The position numbers were made by a program, and so were the translations under genes. Below are positions 23,260-32,158 of a stretch of DNA of 37,413 bases, one piece after another. Numbering within the stretch: position 1 is the stretch's first letter; the number at the start of each line of letters is the position of its first letter. The stretch spans positions 1-37,413 of the forward strand of contig CALVFU010000012.1 of NCBI GenBank assembly GCA_944326905.1. The letters run 5' to 3'. The notes below the pieces were generated by a model, which saw only the letters and a list, made by a program, of their open reading frames with translations, was not told the DNA's origin and ran no database searches. The DNA comes from Candidatus Gastranaerophilales bacterium (GTDB taxonomy: Bacteria > Cyanobacteriota > Vampirovibrionia > Gastranaerophilales > Gastranaerophilaceae).

Positions 23260-25374
23260 ATGAAAAGAATACTTTTAGCAATTATTATTTGTGCAGGAAT
23301 CTCAGGTGCAGTGTTTGCTGATTTTAGAGAACATTTTGAACAAGGACAAGAAAGTCTCTTACATAATCAGTATTCTACTGCTATTATTGAATTTAAAAAA
23401 GCTCTACGCATAAATTTTATGGATAATTCCGCGAGAATAGGACTGATTAACTCTTATCTTGCAAGGGGGGCATACTACGCAACAACAGCACAAGACTGGG
23501 AAGCTGCCGCTAACGATTTTAGAGCTGCTCTTTTTTACTTAAAATACTACAGCACTGGAACAAATTCTTCAAATACACCTGCTATAATTGCTCAAGCTGA
23601 AGAAAATCTTAATAAATGTTTAAAAATGCAAAATTTTAACGACTCTCCTGCAAGCCGTTATTCAAAGGCCATTCAATTAAGGCAGCAGGGCAAATTTGCC
23701 GAAGCTGGATATGAATTTAACCAAGCAGCACTTAATTCTCAATTTCAAACTGATTCCTACACACAAATAGCTGATTTATTTAAACTGATGGGAAATGAAG
23801 AAGCATCTCTGCCTTATTATGCAAAAGCTCTTGATAATAATCCAAATAATGGTCCGCTGAGGTTGAAATACGCAAGAACATTGGACAGATTAAATAAAGA
23901 GGACGAAGCTGTTACACAATATAATTATGCTTTATCACAAAGCAACGGTGATCAAGAAATTCTCTACGCGCTTGAGAGAATCTATATGAAAAAAATACAA
24001 AAATCACCAAATGATGCAGAGCTATATGCCAACTTAGGCGCTATAAAACAAAAACAAAATGACTTTGAAACAGCGCTGCGTTACTATGCAAAAGCAGAAC
24101 AAATAAACCCTACTAATGTACAGACAAGGCTTAATATAGGAACTCTTTTCCAACAGCAAAAAGACTATGTAAAGGCGCTTCAGTCGTATAATTCTATTCT
24201 GGTATTATATCCTGATAATATTGATGCAAATCTATATAAAGCACAAGCTCTTGAAGCCTCTGGTGAAAAAGAACAAGCGTATGATGCGTACAAAAAAGTT
24301 TTAGCCCTTGATCCATCAAACTCTTTTGCAAAAACAAAAGTAAACTCTATGGCAGCAGAAAACCTAAGTCCAGAAGAAACTCTAGCATATTTAAAATCAA
24401 GTGTCACAAAAAACCCTCAAATGGTATCTTCCCTGTACAAGTACGCTGTAAGAATGCATAAAGAAGATAACCTTGATGAGGCGGTAAAATATTACAGAGA
24501 AGTAATCAGGTTTAACTCTTCTAATGCAGAAGCCTACATCAATCTTGCAATCTGCTATGGACAAAAGGAAGAGTATGATAAAGCGTCACAAGTTTTAACT
24601 ATCGCACAGGCGAAATTTCCAGGTAATACACAGATTAAATCAACACTAGAAAATATTCAGAAAGACAATTCGTCAATGAGAATAACTGATGCCGCAAAGA
24701 ATTATTCGGCAGGAAATTACACAGAAGCATTAAAAGACTATCTGGAGATAAAGCCTGCGACCAAAGATTCTCTCATTGGTGCTGCTGCATGCTATCAAGG
24801 ATTAAAACAGTTTGACAATGCGATAAATTACTACAAACAGGCTGAAAGACTTGCGCCAAATGATAATAATATTAAGTATTATATTGGTGCAATGTATACA
24901 GAAAAAGGTGATTATACAAATGCCGAAAAATACTTAAAACCAATTGCAAATCAAGTATCTCAAGCGGGTGAATTATTAGCTTTTATTTCGCAAAAAAACT
25001 CTATGGATACTCTTGAAAAGGCTATAAATGATTACGAAGCTCAAAAGTATGATGAGTGCCTAGTAAAAATCAATCAAATATTAGAATCTGCCCCTGATAA
25101 TGCGTATGCCTTATATTACAGAGGGATGGTATTTGACGCTAAGAATGAAAGATTAAAGGCTATAGATGACTATAAAAAAGTAATTCAATTAAGTCCTGAT
25201 ATTGTGATAGCAAATTATTTACTTGCTGTTGATTATGACGCATTGCAAAAATTTATTGATGCATACAATGCATACAATGCATTTCTGAGCAAATATACTA
25301 ACAATGATGAATATAGACAGTATGCGCAAACAAGACTGGAAGCACTAAAACCTTATGCCCCAAATAAAAAATAA
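23260..25374 (+). CDS. Exported TPR-repeat protein
   Basis: 704 aa. The start at ATG 23260 (M-K-R-I-L-L-A) gives a textbook signal peptide with cleavage near V-F-A-D; the in-frame ATG 23251 adds three residues and is less likely. The mature part is a long array of about a dozen or more tetratricopeptide repeats (recurring A/G-x-x-Y...A...P-N/D spacing of 34 residues). Such solenoids scaffold protein complexes, often in the envelope. No Shine-Dalgarno site precedes it. A short 9-bp tandem repeat (GCATACAAT, 25261-25278) lies in the last repeats. The dus gene starts inside its 3' end, a 20-nt overlap. Confidence 0.88.
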   Translation: MKRILLAIIICAGISGAVFADFREHFEQGQESLLHNQYSTAIIEFKKALRINFMDNSARIGLINSYLARGAYYATTAQDWEAAANDFRAALFYLKYYSTGTNSSNTPAIIAQAEENLNKCLKMQNFNDSPASRYSKAIQLRQQGKFAEAGYEFNQAALNSQFQTDSYTQIADLFKLMGNEEASLPYYAKALDNNPNNGPLRLKYARTLDRLNKEDEAVTQYNYALSQSNGDQEILYALERIYMKKIQKSPNDAELYANLGAIKQKQNDFETALRYYAKAEQINPTNVQTRLNIGTLFQQQKDYVKALQSYNSILVLYPDNIDANLYKAQALEASGEKEQAYDAYKKVLALDPSNSFAKTKVNSMAAENLSPEETLAYLKSSVTKNPQMVSSLYKYAVRMHKEDNLDEAVKYYREVIRFNSSNAEAYINLAICYGQKEEYDKASQVLTIAQAKFPGNTQIKSTLENIQKDNSSMRITDAAKNYSAGNYTEALKDYLEIKPATKDSLIGAAACYQGLKQFDNAINYYKQAERLAPNDNNIKYYIGAMYTEKGDYTNAEKYLKPIANQVSQAGELLAFISQKNSMDTLEKAINDYEAQKYDECLVKINQILESAPDNAYALYYRGMVFDAKNERLKAIDDYKKVIQLSPDIVIANYLLAVDYDALQKFIDAYNAYNAFLSKYTNNDEYRQYAQTRLEALKPYAPNKK

Positions 25375-26338
25375 CATTATAAAACAAATTGTTGATACAA
25401 AAGTATCTCTTGCTCCCCTCGCTGGAATTACTGATTATGTCCTTAGAGAGTTAATACGAGAAAATGCCCCAAGGGCATTAATAACGACAGAAATGATTAG
25501 TTCAGAAGCTCTTAATCAGGTGAGTGATACGGTTATTACAAAGCGCAGCCCGGGTCAGTCTCCCATAGCATATCAAATAAGCGGTCATAAGCCGGAACTT
25601 ATGGCAAAAGCGGCAAAAATACTTGAAGAAAACGCAGATATTATTGATATAAACATGGGCTGTCCAGTCAATAAAGTTGTAAAAGGGTCTGATGGTTCTG
25701 CATTAATGAAGAATCCTGCTCTTGCTGCTGATATTGTTAAAATAGTTCGCGCAAGTGTTAAATGCCCAGTTAGTGTTAAATTCAGACTTGGTTATACCGC
25801 AGACAGTATGAATTTTGTTGAATTTGGACAAACAATGCAGGAGGCAGGAGCAGACTTTATTACCCTGCATGCCAGAACTCGTGCACAAATGTATGGCGGG
25901 CATGCTGATTGGTTTAAAATTAAGGATTTAGTTAATAATGTTGATATCCCTGTTTTTGCAAACGGCGATGTTACATCTATTGAAACTGCTGCTAAGTGTC
26001 TTGATAGATCGCATGCTGCAGGCGTGGCAATAGGACGAGGAGCTTTGGGAGACATAACATTAATAGGACGTGTTGAAGAATTTTTTAAAACAGGTAAAAT
26101 TATACCGCCGCCATCTACTAGAGAGAAAATATCAGCGCTAAAAAAACACCTGTATTCAGAAATTGAATTACGCGGTGAAATCGTTGGAATGAAATTTTTT
26201 CGAAAATTTTATCCTTATTATATTTCAGGAATTAAAAATGCAGCGAAATACCGTTCAATCCTGGTTACTACTGATGATATTAATATGATTGAAGAAGTGT
26301 TGAATTATATTTTGAAAGAAGAGGTTTCTATGTTATAA
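25355..26338 (+). CDS. dus: tRNA-dihydrouridine synthase (Dus)
   Basis: 327 aa, an FMN enzyme reducing uridines in tRNA D-loops. V-S-L-A-P-L-A-G-I-T-D at residues 14-24 opens the TIM barrel. D-I-N-M-G-C-P-V-N-K-V holds the catalytic Cys (about residue 100). H-A-R-T-R-A-Q-M-Y-G-G-H-A-D-W and the A-x-G-R-G-A-L-G phosphate site also fit DusB-like members. The ATG overlaps the TPR gene by 20 nt with only a weak GGAAG upstream, so translation is probably coupled. Confidence 0.94.
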   Translation: MPQIKNNIIKQIVDTKVSLAPLAGITDYVLRELIRENAPRALITTEMISSEALNQVSDTVITKRSPGQSPIAYQISGHKPELMAKAAKILEENADIIDINMGCPVNKVVKGSDGSALMKNPALAADIVKIVRASVKCPVSVKFRLGYTADSMNFVEFGQTMQEAGADFITLHARTRAQMYGGHADWFKIKDLVNNVDIPVFANGDVTSIETAAKCLDRSHAAGVAIGRGALGDITLIGRVEEFFKTGKIIPPPSTREKISALKKHLYSEIELRGEIVGMKFFRKFYPYYISGIKNAAKYRSILVTTDDINMIEEVLNYILKEEVSML

Positions 26339-26391
26339 TAAGTATATAGCAATTATTGCTTATCTGTTTATAAGATTAGAGGACTAACAGT

Positions 26392-28077
26392 GTGAATAGC
26401 GCATTTGATGTTAATATGGCGGCTCTTTTAAATAATAGCTGCTTAAGAGATAGACTTTCAAAAATTTCGTTTAATGATGCTTCAAAAGATTTTAATTGCT
26501 TTATAGCAAAATCAGGTGATTATGCACTAGCTAAGAAAAATTTTCCTTATGATGATATTGAAAATCCTGTACAAAGCGTTATTGACACCTGTCTAAATAC
26601 TATTACAGAGCCTCCTCAGAAAACAGATTTTATAGTAATATACGGACTTGGACTCGGATATATTCTTGATGAAGTCTATACTCGTTATCAATCAAGAATT
26701 ATTGTTTATGAACCTGATTTAAATCTGCTTCGCTTTGTCCTTGAAAATGTAGACCTGTCTCATATACTTTCTGATAAGAGAGTATTTATATCAAACAGTT
26801 GCGAAGAGTGCTGCTCAAAAATTTCTGAACACTATCTTTCACACGATAATATTGATATTTTATATTTAAAAAATTACGGTCTTATTAAGCCAAAAGAATT
26901 AATTTTGCTTTCAAACATGCTTTTTAATACCTGCAAATCAAAAATTGCTGATATCAATTCAATTAAAACAATATCAAAAGCATGGGTTAAAAATCTTATT
27001 AACAATGTTAATAGTTATAAAACACTTAAACCCCTATACTCAATAGACAATACTGTCAAATATGGTACAGCATTAATTCTTGCAGCAGGTCCATCATTGC
27101 TTGATAATTTAGACCTAATAAAGCAATACAGAGAAAAATTTACTATTTTTGCTGTTCCAAAGACTTTAAAACTTCTTCAGGATAATGATATAATTCCTGA
27201 TTTTGCAGTATTTGCTGATGCAATTAATCATTTGGAACTTAAAGAGTTAAATAATGATTTTATTTCTAATTTAAAAATCATAGCAGATGTTAAATCAGAC
27301 AACATAATTGCATCAAAACACTGGAAAGATGTTTATTTTTATTTTTCTAACAATACTGATTTTGTAAACAAACTTGCACAAAATGGTATAGTTAAAACAT
27401 ATCCGGCTGTTGGTACTTCTGCGATAAATGCTGTTATGTGCGCATCTCGGCTTGGATTTAATAGTATTGCTATTTGCGGATTTGATTTAGCGTTCAAGGG
27501 TATCATAGCTGACTGTTATAATACAAATATTGTATATGGAGAAAATAACTCTGCTAAAATTAATGGTCATACTTTTGATACTACTCTTGTTAAGTCTGTA
27601 AGCGGTGAAGCAGTACGAACAAGAAAAGATTATGCAAATTTTATTCCTCAATGTGAAAAGAATATAAAAACACTGTCTCATGAGCTAAAATTATATAATA
27701 TTACTGATTTTGGCGCTTACATACAAGGAGTGCATTATACAAACCTGCAACAGCTTATAACTAATAATGTTGTATCTGATATTAATTCAATTATTGCCAG
27801 CACAAAATTTAAGAATGTGAATTTAATTTCAGCACTTGATAATGAGATTAAAAACATGAATGAGTTAAAAGAATTATTTTCTCAGCCAGAAATTAATTTT
27901 TCTAAAATTTACGCTCTTAAAAAATCTTTGCTGCTGTCTGAGTATACAAGATTTGAGCTAATGGAACTTGTGCAGAATGATATTACCCCTGATACTTTAC
28001 AAAAATTTGTTATAACGGTTTTAAACTCAATTGAAGAGTTAAAAGAAATGATTGAAAGCTGCTTAGTTCTCTCATAA
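26392..28077 (+). CDS. Maf/DUF115 family protein (putative glycosyltransferase)
   Basis: 561 aa. The middle holds the DUF115/MptE-like domain: A-L-I-L-A-A-G-P-S-L-L-D-N near residue 226, then P-D-F-A-V-F-A-D-A and a P-A-V-G-T-S-A-I-N-A segment followed by I-C-G-F-D-L-A. This layout is that of motility-associated factor (Maf) proteins, which add nonulosonic acids to flagellins. An N-terminal region with I-Y-G-L-G-L-G-Y-I precedes it, also as in Maf. The start is GTG 26392 with AGAGGA upstream. No flagellar or nonulosonic acid genes are near. The flagellin-like protein at 18219-19502 is a possible substrate, by inference only. Confidence 0.82.
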   Translation: MNSAFDVNMAALLNNSCLRDRLSKISFNDASKDFNCFIAKSGDYALAKKNFPYDDIENPVQSVIDTCLNTITEPPQKTDFIVIYGLGLGYILDEVYTRYQSRIIVYEPDLNLLRFVLENVDLSHILSDKRVFISNSCEECCSKISEHYLSHDNIDILYLKNYGLIKPKELILLSNMLFNTCKSKIADINSIKTISKAWVKNLINNVNSYKTLKPLYSIDNTVKYGTALILAAGPSLLDNLDLIKQYREKFTIFAVPKTLKLLQDNDIIPDFAVFADAINHLELKELNNDFISNLKIIADVKSDNIIASKHWKDVYFYFSNNTDFVNKLAQNGIVKTYPAVGTSAINAVMCASRLGFNSIAICGFDLAFKGIIADCYNTNIVYGENNSAKINGHTFDTTLVKSVSGEAVRTRKDYANFIPQCEKNIKTLSHELKLYNITDFGAYIQGVHYTNLQQLITNNVVSDINSIIASTKFKNVNLISALDNEIKNMNELKELFSQPEINFSKIYALKKSLLLSEYTRFELMELVQNDITPDTLQKFVITVLNSIEELKEMIESCLVLS

Positions 28078-28080
28078 AAC

Positions 28081-28938
28081 CTAAACTTCACAAACCCCCT
28101 CAGAAGTAAACGATAACCCCTGGATAATTTGATAATTACTTTGTAATAAATTTTGAGGAATTTGATTTTTCAGAATAAAAAAAGCAGAACCAGAACCTGT
28201 CATAAAGGAATCTGGATAAGCTGCTTTAATTTGCTGTAATATACTAAACTTTTTCAAAGGAGCAATTTCCAAATCATTCCAAATATATGGAATTATATCT
28301 TCACCTTCCAAGAGTGCTTTTTTAAGCTGTAATGTTTTTAATGGAGTTTTGGGCGGGCGGTTAAGGTCATCGTACATTAAATATCCGTCTTTTGCAGTTA
28401 TCCCAAAATTTAAGGGTTTTACTATTGTAAGTTCGGTACTATACATGGAATTAATACGCGTTACCTTTTCTCCTCGCCCTTCCGCATAGCATGCCCCTCC
28501 GTAGTAACACACATTTAAATCAGAGCCAAGCTGTGCGCAGATTTTATCAATTACATCTATTTGCAAATTTGTTTTTAGCAGCTTATTTAGCGCCCATATT
28601 GTTCCTGCCGCATTTGAGCTTCCTCCGCCTAAACCTGCCATTACGGGAATATTTTTTTTTATATTTACAACAATTTTATATGGTTTCAAGTTTTTATTAA
28701 GAGAATAGAATAACTCAATTGCTTTATATATAATATTTTTATTATTGTAAGGTATTTCAGTTGAAGTACCTTTCAATACTATTTCTAAATCATTTGCCGG
28801 TATAAGATTAAATTCCAAATAATCATACAAATTAATTGTCTGCATAACACTTGCTATTTCATGGAAACCATCAGAGCGTCTGTTTAAAATTTCCAACGTT
28901 AAATTTATTTTTGCAGGAGTCTTAATTTTTATTTGCAT
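28081..28938 (-). CDS. ispE: 4-diphosphocytidyl-2-C-methyl-D-erythritol kinase IspE
   Basis: 285 aa, a GHMP kinase of the non-mevalonate (MEP) isoprenoid pathway. P-A-K-I-N-L-T-L at residues 8-15, P-V-M-A-G-L-G-G-G-S-S-N-A-A (ATP loop, about 94-107) and M-T-G-S-G-S-A-F-F near the C-terminus are characteristic. Its start lies inside the end of rsmA (17-nt overlap), so the two are coupled; the rsmA-ispE pairing is common in bacteria. Confidence 0.96.
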   Translation of the reverse strand: MQIKIKTPAKINLTLEILNRRSDGFHEIASVMQTINLYDYLEFNLIPANDLEIVLKGTSTEIPYNNKNIIYKAIELFYSLNKNLKPYKIVVNIKKNIPVMAGLGGGSSNAAGTIWALNKLLKTNLQIDVIDKICAQLGSDLNVCYYGGACYAEGRGEKVTRINSMYSTELTIVKPLNFGITAKDGYLMYDDLNRPPKTPLKTLQLKKALLEGEDIIPYIWNDLEIAPLKKFSILQQIKAAYPDSFMTGSGSAFFILKNQIPQNLLQSNYQIIQGLSFTSEGVCEV

Positions 28939-29779
28939 TAATCAACGCCTCAGACAATTCACCAAACTGTTGTATAGAAAGTTTTTCACCTCTTATATTT
29001 TCTTGCAATACACACTTGTTAAATGCACTTTCAATAGCTTCTTTAGAATATCCGAATTGAACAAGACAATTTTTTAAAGTTTTTCTTCTTTGTGAAAAAG
29101 CAGCCTTAACAACTCGCCTAAAATGTTTATAATCACTTAATTTTAATAGCGGTTCCTCTCTAATATCCAGTTTTACAACAGAGGAATTAACCTTTGGCGC
29201 AGGATAAAAAAAACGTTTATCAACAAACCTGACAATTTTGCAGTCTGCCCAAAACTGAGATAAAATTGATAAGAGTCCATATGCTTTATTTTCTGCCCCA
29301 GGATAGGCACACATTCGTTTAGCGACCTCATCCTGCACCATTAATATTATCCCATTTATACAGTTCCTATTTTTATTATTTAAGTCGTCAATTTCGCCTA
29401 GTAAGTGCACTATTATAGGTGATGTTATATAGTATGGTATATTTGCTACAACTTTAACTTTTATATCATTACAGGAGATTAAGGAGGTTAAATCTGTTTT
29501 TAAAATATCCTGATGAACAATTTCTAAATTATTCGCTTCCAATTTTTGCAGAACATTAATCGCATCATTATCTAATTCAACTGCTATAACTTTCTTTGCT
29601 CTTTTAATAAGCTGTTCCGTCACGAAACCAATGCCTGGACCTATTTCGAGAACTGTATCATCTGTTTTAATATTTGCATACTCTATAATATCATCTATAA
29701 CATTAGAGTCTATTAAGAAATTTTGTCCAAGACGTTTTTTTGTTCTGAAAAATTTTGCTCTTTGCAAGTAATCACTCAT
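28922..29779 (-). CDS. rsmA: 16S rRNA dimethyladenosine transferase RsmA (KsgA)
   Basis: 285 aa, dimethylating two adjacent adenines near the 3' end of 16S rRNA. G-Q-N-F-L-I-D at residues 18-24, L-E-I-G-P-G-I-G-F-V-T (SAM motif I, about 45-55) and V-A-N-I-P-Y-Y-I-T-S-P (motif IV) are diagnostic, and the C-terminal helical domain is complete. No Shine-Dalgarno site is present; TATTAT ends 7 nt before the ATG. It is first in the rsmA-ispE transcript and divergent from the glutamate-cysteine ligase gene. Confidence 0.97.
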   Translation of the reverse strand: MSDYLQRAKFFRTKKRLGQNFLIDSNVIDDIIEYANIKTDDTVLEIGPGIGFVTEQLIKRAKKVIAVELDNDAINVLQKLEANNLEIVHQDILKTDLTSLISCNDIKVKVVANIPYYITSPIIVHLLGEIDDLNNKNRNCINGIILMVQDEVAKRMCAYPGAENKAYGLLSILSQFWADCKIVRFVDKRFFYPAPKVNSSVVKLDIREEPLLKLSDYKHFRRVVKAAFSQRRKTLKNCLVQFGYSKEAIESAFNKCVLQENIRGEKLSIQQFGELSEALINANKN

Positions 29780-29786
29780 ACTATTT

Positions 29787-29792
29787 ATAATA
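29787..29792 (-). promoter_or_regulatory. -10 box of rsmA (leaderless)
   Basis: TATTAT on the minus strand, then 7 nt, then ATG 29779. No clear -35 is seen. Confidence 0.4.
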
Positions 29793-29865
29793 ATACAAAC
29801 AGGTAAATGTTTTTAGTTTATTATTTGTTATTTTATTAATGATAAAATAATAAAAGGAGTAGAAC

Positions 29866-31149
29866 GTGAACTATTGCAAAGAAAAATTAAAAAGAGATGA
29901 AATACGAGAAATATTTCAAGCAGGATGCAAAACTGATACTAAACTGGGGCTTGAGTATGAACGGATACCTGTATCTTGTAAAGACTACAGAAATATATCA
30001 TATTATGGAGAATGGGGTATATGTGAATTATTGTCTGATTTTGCAAGAGTTGATAATTGGGATTATATACTTGATGACCTAAATATAATCGGATTAAAAA
30101 AATTGCATAATACAATAACTATTGAGCCAGGCTGTCAATTTGAAATCAGCCTTGAGCCTAAACAGTACATTAAAGATATTAAATCTGAGATAGACAGAAT
30201 TAATAATGAATTATTGCCATTACTTAAGCGATATGAAATAAAGCTTTTGAATTATGGTGTATCCCCTGTTTCAACATACAGATTTATCCCTCTTAACCCC
30301 AAAAGGCGATATAGGTTGATGGCAAACTACTTGGGCGGAATTTTATCAGATGTTATGATGAGAGAAACTGCAGGAATACAGGTTTGCATTGACTATAAGG
30401 ATGAAGAAGATGCATTAAGAAAATTTAATTTAGCTAACAAAATGTCACCGTTTATTACAGGCATGTTTGCAAACTCTAAAATTAGAGGGGGCGTTGATAC
30501 AGGATATGAAAGTTTCAGAGCTCTTGCCTGGCTAAACACTGACAATGAGCGATGCGGGTTTGGTACAAAATTAACTAATGACAGCCTTTTTGATAGTTAT
30601 ATTGATTTTATTCTTGAAATTCCAATGATATTTATCCAGCGAGGTGACAAAATTATAGATGTCTCAGGAAAAATAAATTTCAAGCAATACATGGAATGCG
30701 GCTATGAAGGATTAAACGCAACAATTGAAGATTTTAAACTGCATTCAAATCTTGCATTTCCTGATGTAAGGTTAAACTCTTTTATTGAAATACGAAACCA
30801 TGACAGTGTTCCTGAAAAATATATTTATTCTGCATTAGCACTATATAAAGGTATTATGTATGATGTAAGTGCTCTTGAAAGTGCTGAAGAACTATTAGAA
30901 CGATTTGGGTATGAAGAAATAAGCGAGTTTAGATACAGAGTACCAAGAGAAGGTCTGAAAACAAGACTAGGACATTATAAAGTAAGGGACATAGCTAAAG
31001 AACTTGTTGAAATAGCATACTATTCATTAAGGGAAAAATTTGATAAAGAGGATGAATATTTGCTTCCAATTAAGGAACTAATAAAACAAGGGTTGACACC
31101 TGGGGACTTAATAACACCGATAATACAAATTCACACAAAACAGGTGTAA
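29866..31149 (+). CDS. Glutamate-cysteine ligase, plant/cyanobacterial type (GCS2)
   Basis: 427 aa, expected to make gamma-glutamylcysteine from Glu and Cys with ATP. G-L-E-Y-E-R near residue 28, I-T-I-E-P-G-C-Q-F-E-I-S-L-E-P near 85-99 and R-L-N-S-F-I-E-I-R-N-H-D near 305 match the GCS2 group found in plants, cyanobacteria and proteobacteria. EgtA of ergothioneine synthesis is a close relative and cannot be excluded. The start is GTG 29866 with AAAGGAG 7 nt upstream. No glutathione synthetase gene is near. It stands alone between rsmA and recR. Confidence 0.85.
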   Translation: MNYCKEKLKRDEIREIFQAGCKTDTKLGLEYERIPVSCKDYRNISYYGEWGICELLSDFARVDNWDYILDDLNIIGLKKLHNTITIEPGCQFEISLEPKQYIKDIKSEIDRINNELLPLLKRYEIKLLNYGVSPVSTYRFIPLNPKRRYRLMANYLGGILSDVMMRETAGIQVCIDYKDEEDALRKFNLANKMSPFITGMFANSKIRGGVDTGYESFRALAWLNTDNERCGFGTKLTNDSLFDSYIDFILEIPMIFIQRGDKIIDVSGKINFKQYMECGYEGLNATIEDFKLHSNLAFPDVRLNSFIEIRNHDSVPEKYIYSALALYKGIMYDVSALESAEELLERFGYEEISEFRYRVPREGLKTRLGHYKVRDIAKELVEIAYYSLREKFDKEDEYLLPIKELIKQGLTPGDLITPIIQIHTKQV

Positions 31150-31155
31150 GCTCTT

Positions 31156-31752
31156 TTAAATAGCACGGCGTCCTTCAATAGCCTTTGCAAGAGTTATTTC
31201 ATCGGCAAATTCCAAGTCCGCGCCTACAGGAAGTCCAAATGCTATTCTGGAAATTTTTATACCAAACGGCTTAATAAGTTTAGATAGGTATAGGCAAGTT
31301 GCTTCGCCTTCTACATTAGGGTTTAGCGCCAAAATAACCTCTTTAACACGGTCATCAACCAGCCTGTTAAGCAGTTCTTTAATCCGAATATCATCAGCGC
31401 CTATACCTTCCATAGGTGAGATAACTCCTTGTAGTACATGGTACAATCCGTTATATTCGTTAGTTTTTTCGATTGCGATTAAGTCTTTTGTTTCTGCAAC
31501 TACACAAATGACAGACCTGTCGCGTTTATTAGATTGACAAATTTCACAGGGTGATTCTGTAGATATATTATAACAAATTTCACAAGTGCATGTATTTTTT
31601 TTTGCTTCAACAATTGCTTTTGCAAACTTTTCAACCTCAGCGAGAGGCATTTTCAATATGTGAAAAGCCATTCTTTGTGCGGATTTTTGTCCCACAGAAG
31701 GAAATTTTTGAAACTGTTCAATAAGACTTGCGATTGACTTAGGATAAATCAT
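31156..31752 (-). CDS. recR: Recombination protein RecR
   Basis: 198 aa, working with RecO and RecF to load RecA on gapped DNA. The order is helix-hairpin-helix (F-P-S-V-G-Q-K-S-A near residue 17), a four-Cys zinc finger (Cys57, 60, 69, 72), a Toprim domain (V-I-C-V-V-A-E-T near 80) and the C-terminal Walker B-like end. It follows ybaB by 1 nt, the usual ybaB-recR pair, probably translated by coupling. dnaX, often first in this operon, is not here. Confidence 0.97.
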   Translation of the reverse strand: MIYPKSIASLIEQFQKFPSVGQKSAQRMAFHILKMPLAEVEKFAKAIVEAKKNTCTCEICYNISTESPCEICQSNKRDRSVICVVAETKDLIAIEKTNEYNGLYHVLQGVISPMEGIGADDIRIKELLNRLVDDRVKEVILALNPNVEGEATCLYLSKLIKPFGIKISRIAFGLPVGADLEFADEITLAKAIEGRRAI

Positions 31753-31753
31753 A

Positions 31754-32098
31754 CTAGAATAAACCCGGGATATTTGGCAAGTTTAAGGATTTAGCAATAG
31801 AACCCGTTTTTTCTTCGAATAACTGTGTAGCTTTTGCATCGGCTTCTTTTAATGCGGCATTTAGCAAGTCTTCCAGCATTTCAACTGTATCATCAGAAAC
31901 ACTTTCAGGGTTATCCGGCGAAATTGCAGATTTTGAAAGCTTAAGAGATTTAAAGTGAGCCTGTCCCGTAAAAACAACTTTTACCGCATTATTTGCAGCA
32001 GCAACTTCAATATCAGTTTTAGCAAGCTCATCCTGCATATCTTTCATTTTTTTCTGAAACTGCTGTGCTTGTTTAACTATATTCATCATATTCATCAT
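31754..32098 (-). CDS. ybaB: YbaB/EbfC nucleoid-associated protein
   Basis: 114 aa, a DNA-binding dimer linked with recombination repair. The N-terminal coiled helix (Q-A-Q-Q-F-Q-K-K-M-K-D-M-Q-D-E-L) and the D-L-L-N-A-A-L-K-E-A block are typical. The gene begins with repeated ATG codons (ATG ATG AAT ATG ATG), so the exact start is uncertain; GGGGGAT lies about 8-14 nt upstream. It is first in ybaB-recR, divergent from the matrixin-like gene 60 bp away. Confidence 0.93.
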   Translation of the reverse strand: MMNMMNIVKQAQQFQKKMKDMQDELAKTDIEVAAANNAVKVVFTGQAHFKSLKLSKSAISPDNPESVSDDTVEMLEDLLNAALKEADAKATQLFEEKTGSIAKSLNLPNIPGLF

Positions 32099-32123
32099 AA
32101 TTAGTTATCCCCCATAATTTATG

Positions 32124-32152
32124 TTTACCTACCCGTTAATTTATTATACAAT
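32124..32152. promoter_or_regulatory. Overlapping divergent promoters, ybaB and the matrixin-like gene
   Basis: Plus strand: TTTACC (32124-32129), 17 bp, TACAAT (32147-32152), then 6 nt to ATG 32159. Minus strand: a perfect TATAAT at 32143-32148 serves ybaB with a leader of about 38 nt. The two -10 boxes overlap by 2 bp. Confidence 0.55.
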
Positions 32153-32158
32153 AAAAGT

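Noticed and set aside
25261..25278. Tandem GCATACAAT repeat
   Set aside because: Two copies of 9 bp inside a repeat-rich TPR coding region; expected for such a gene and not a separate element.
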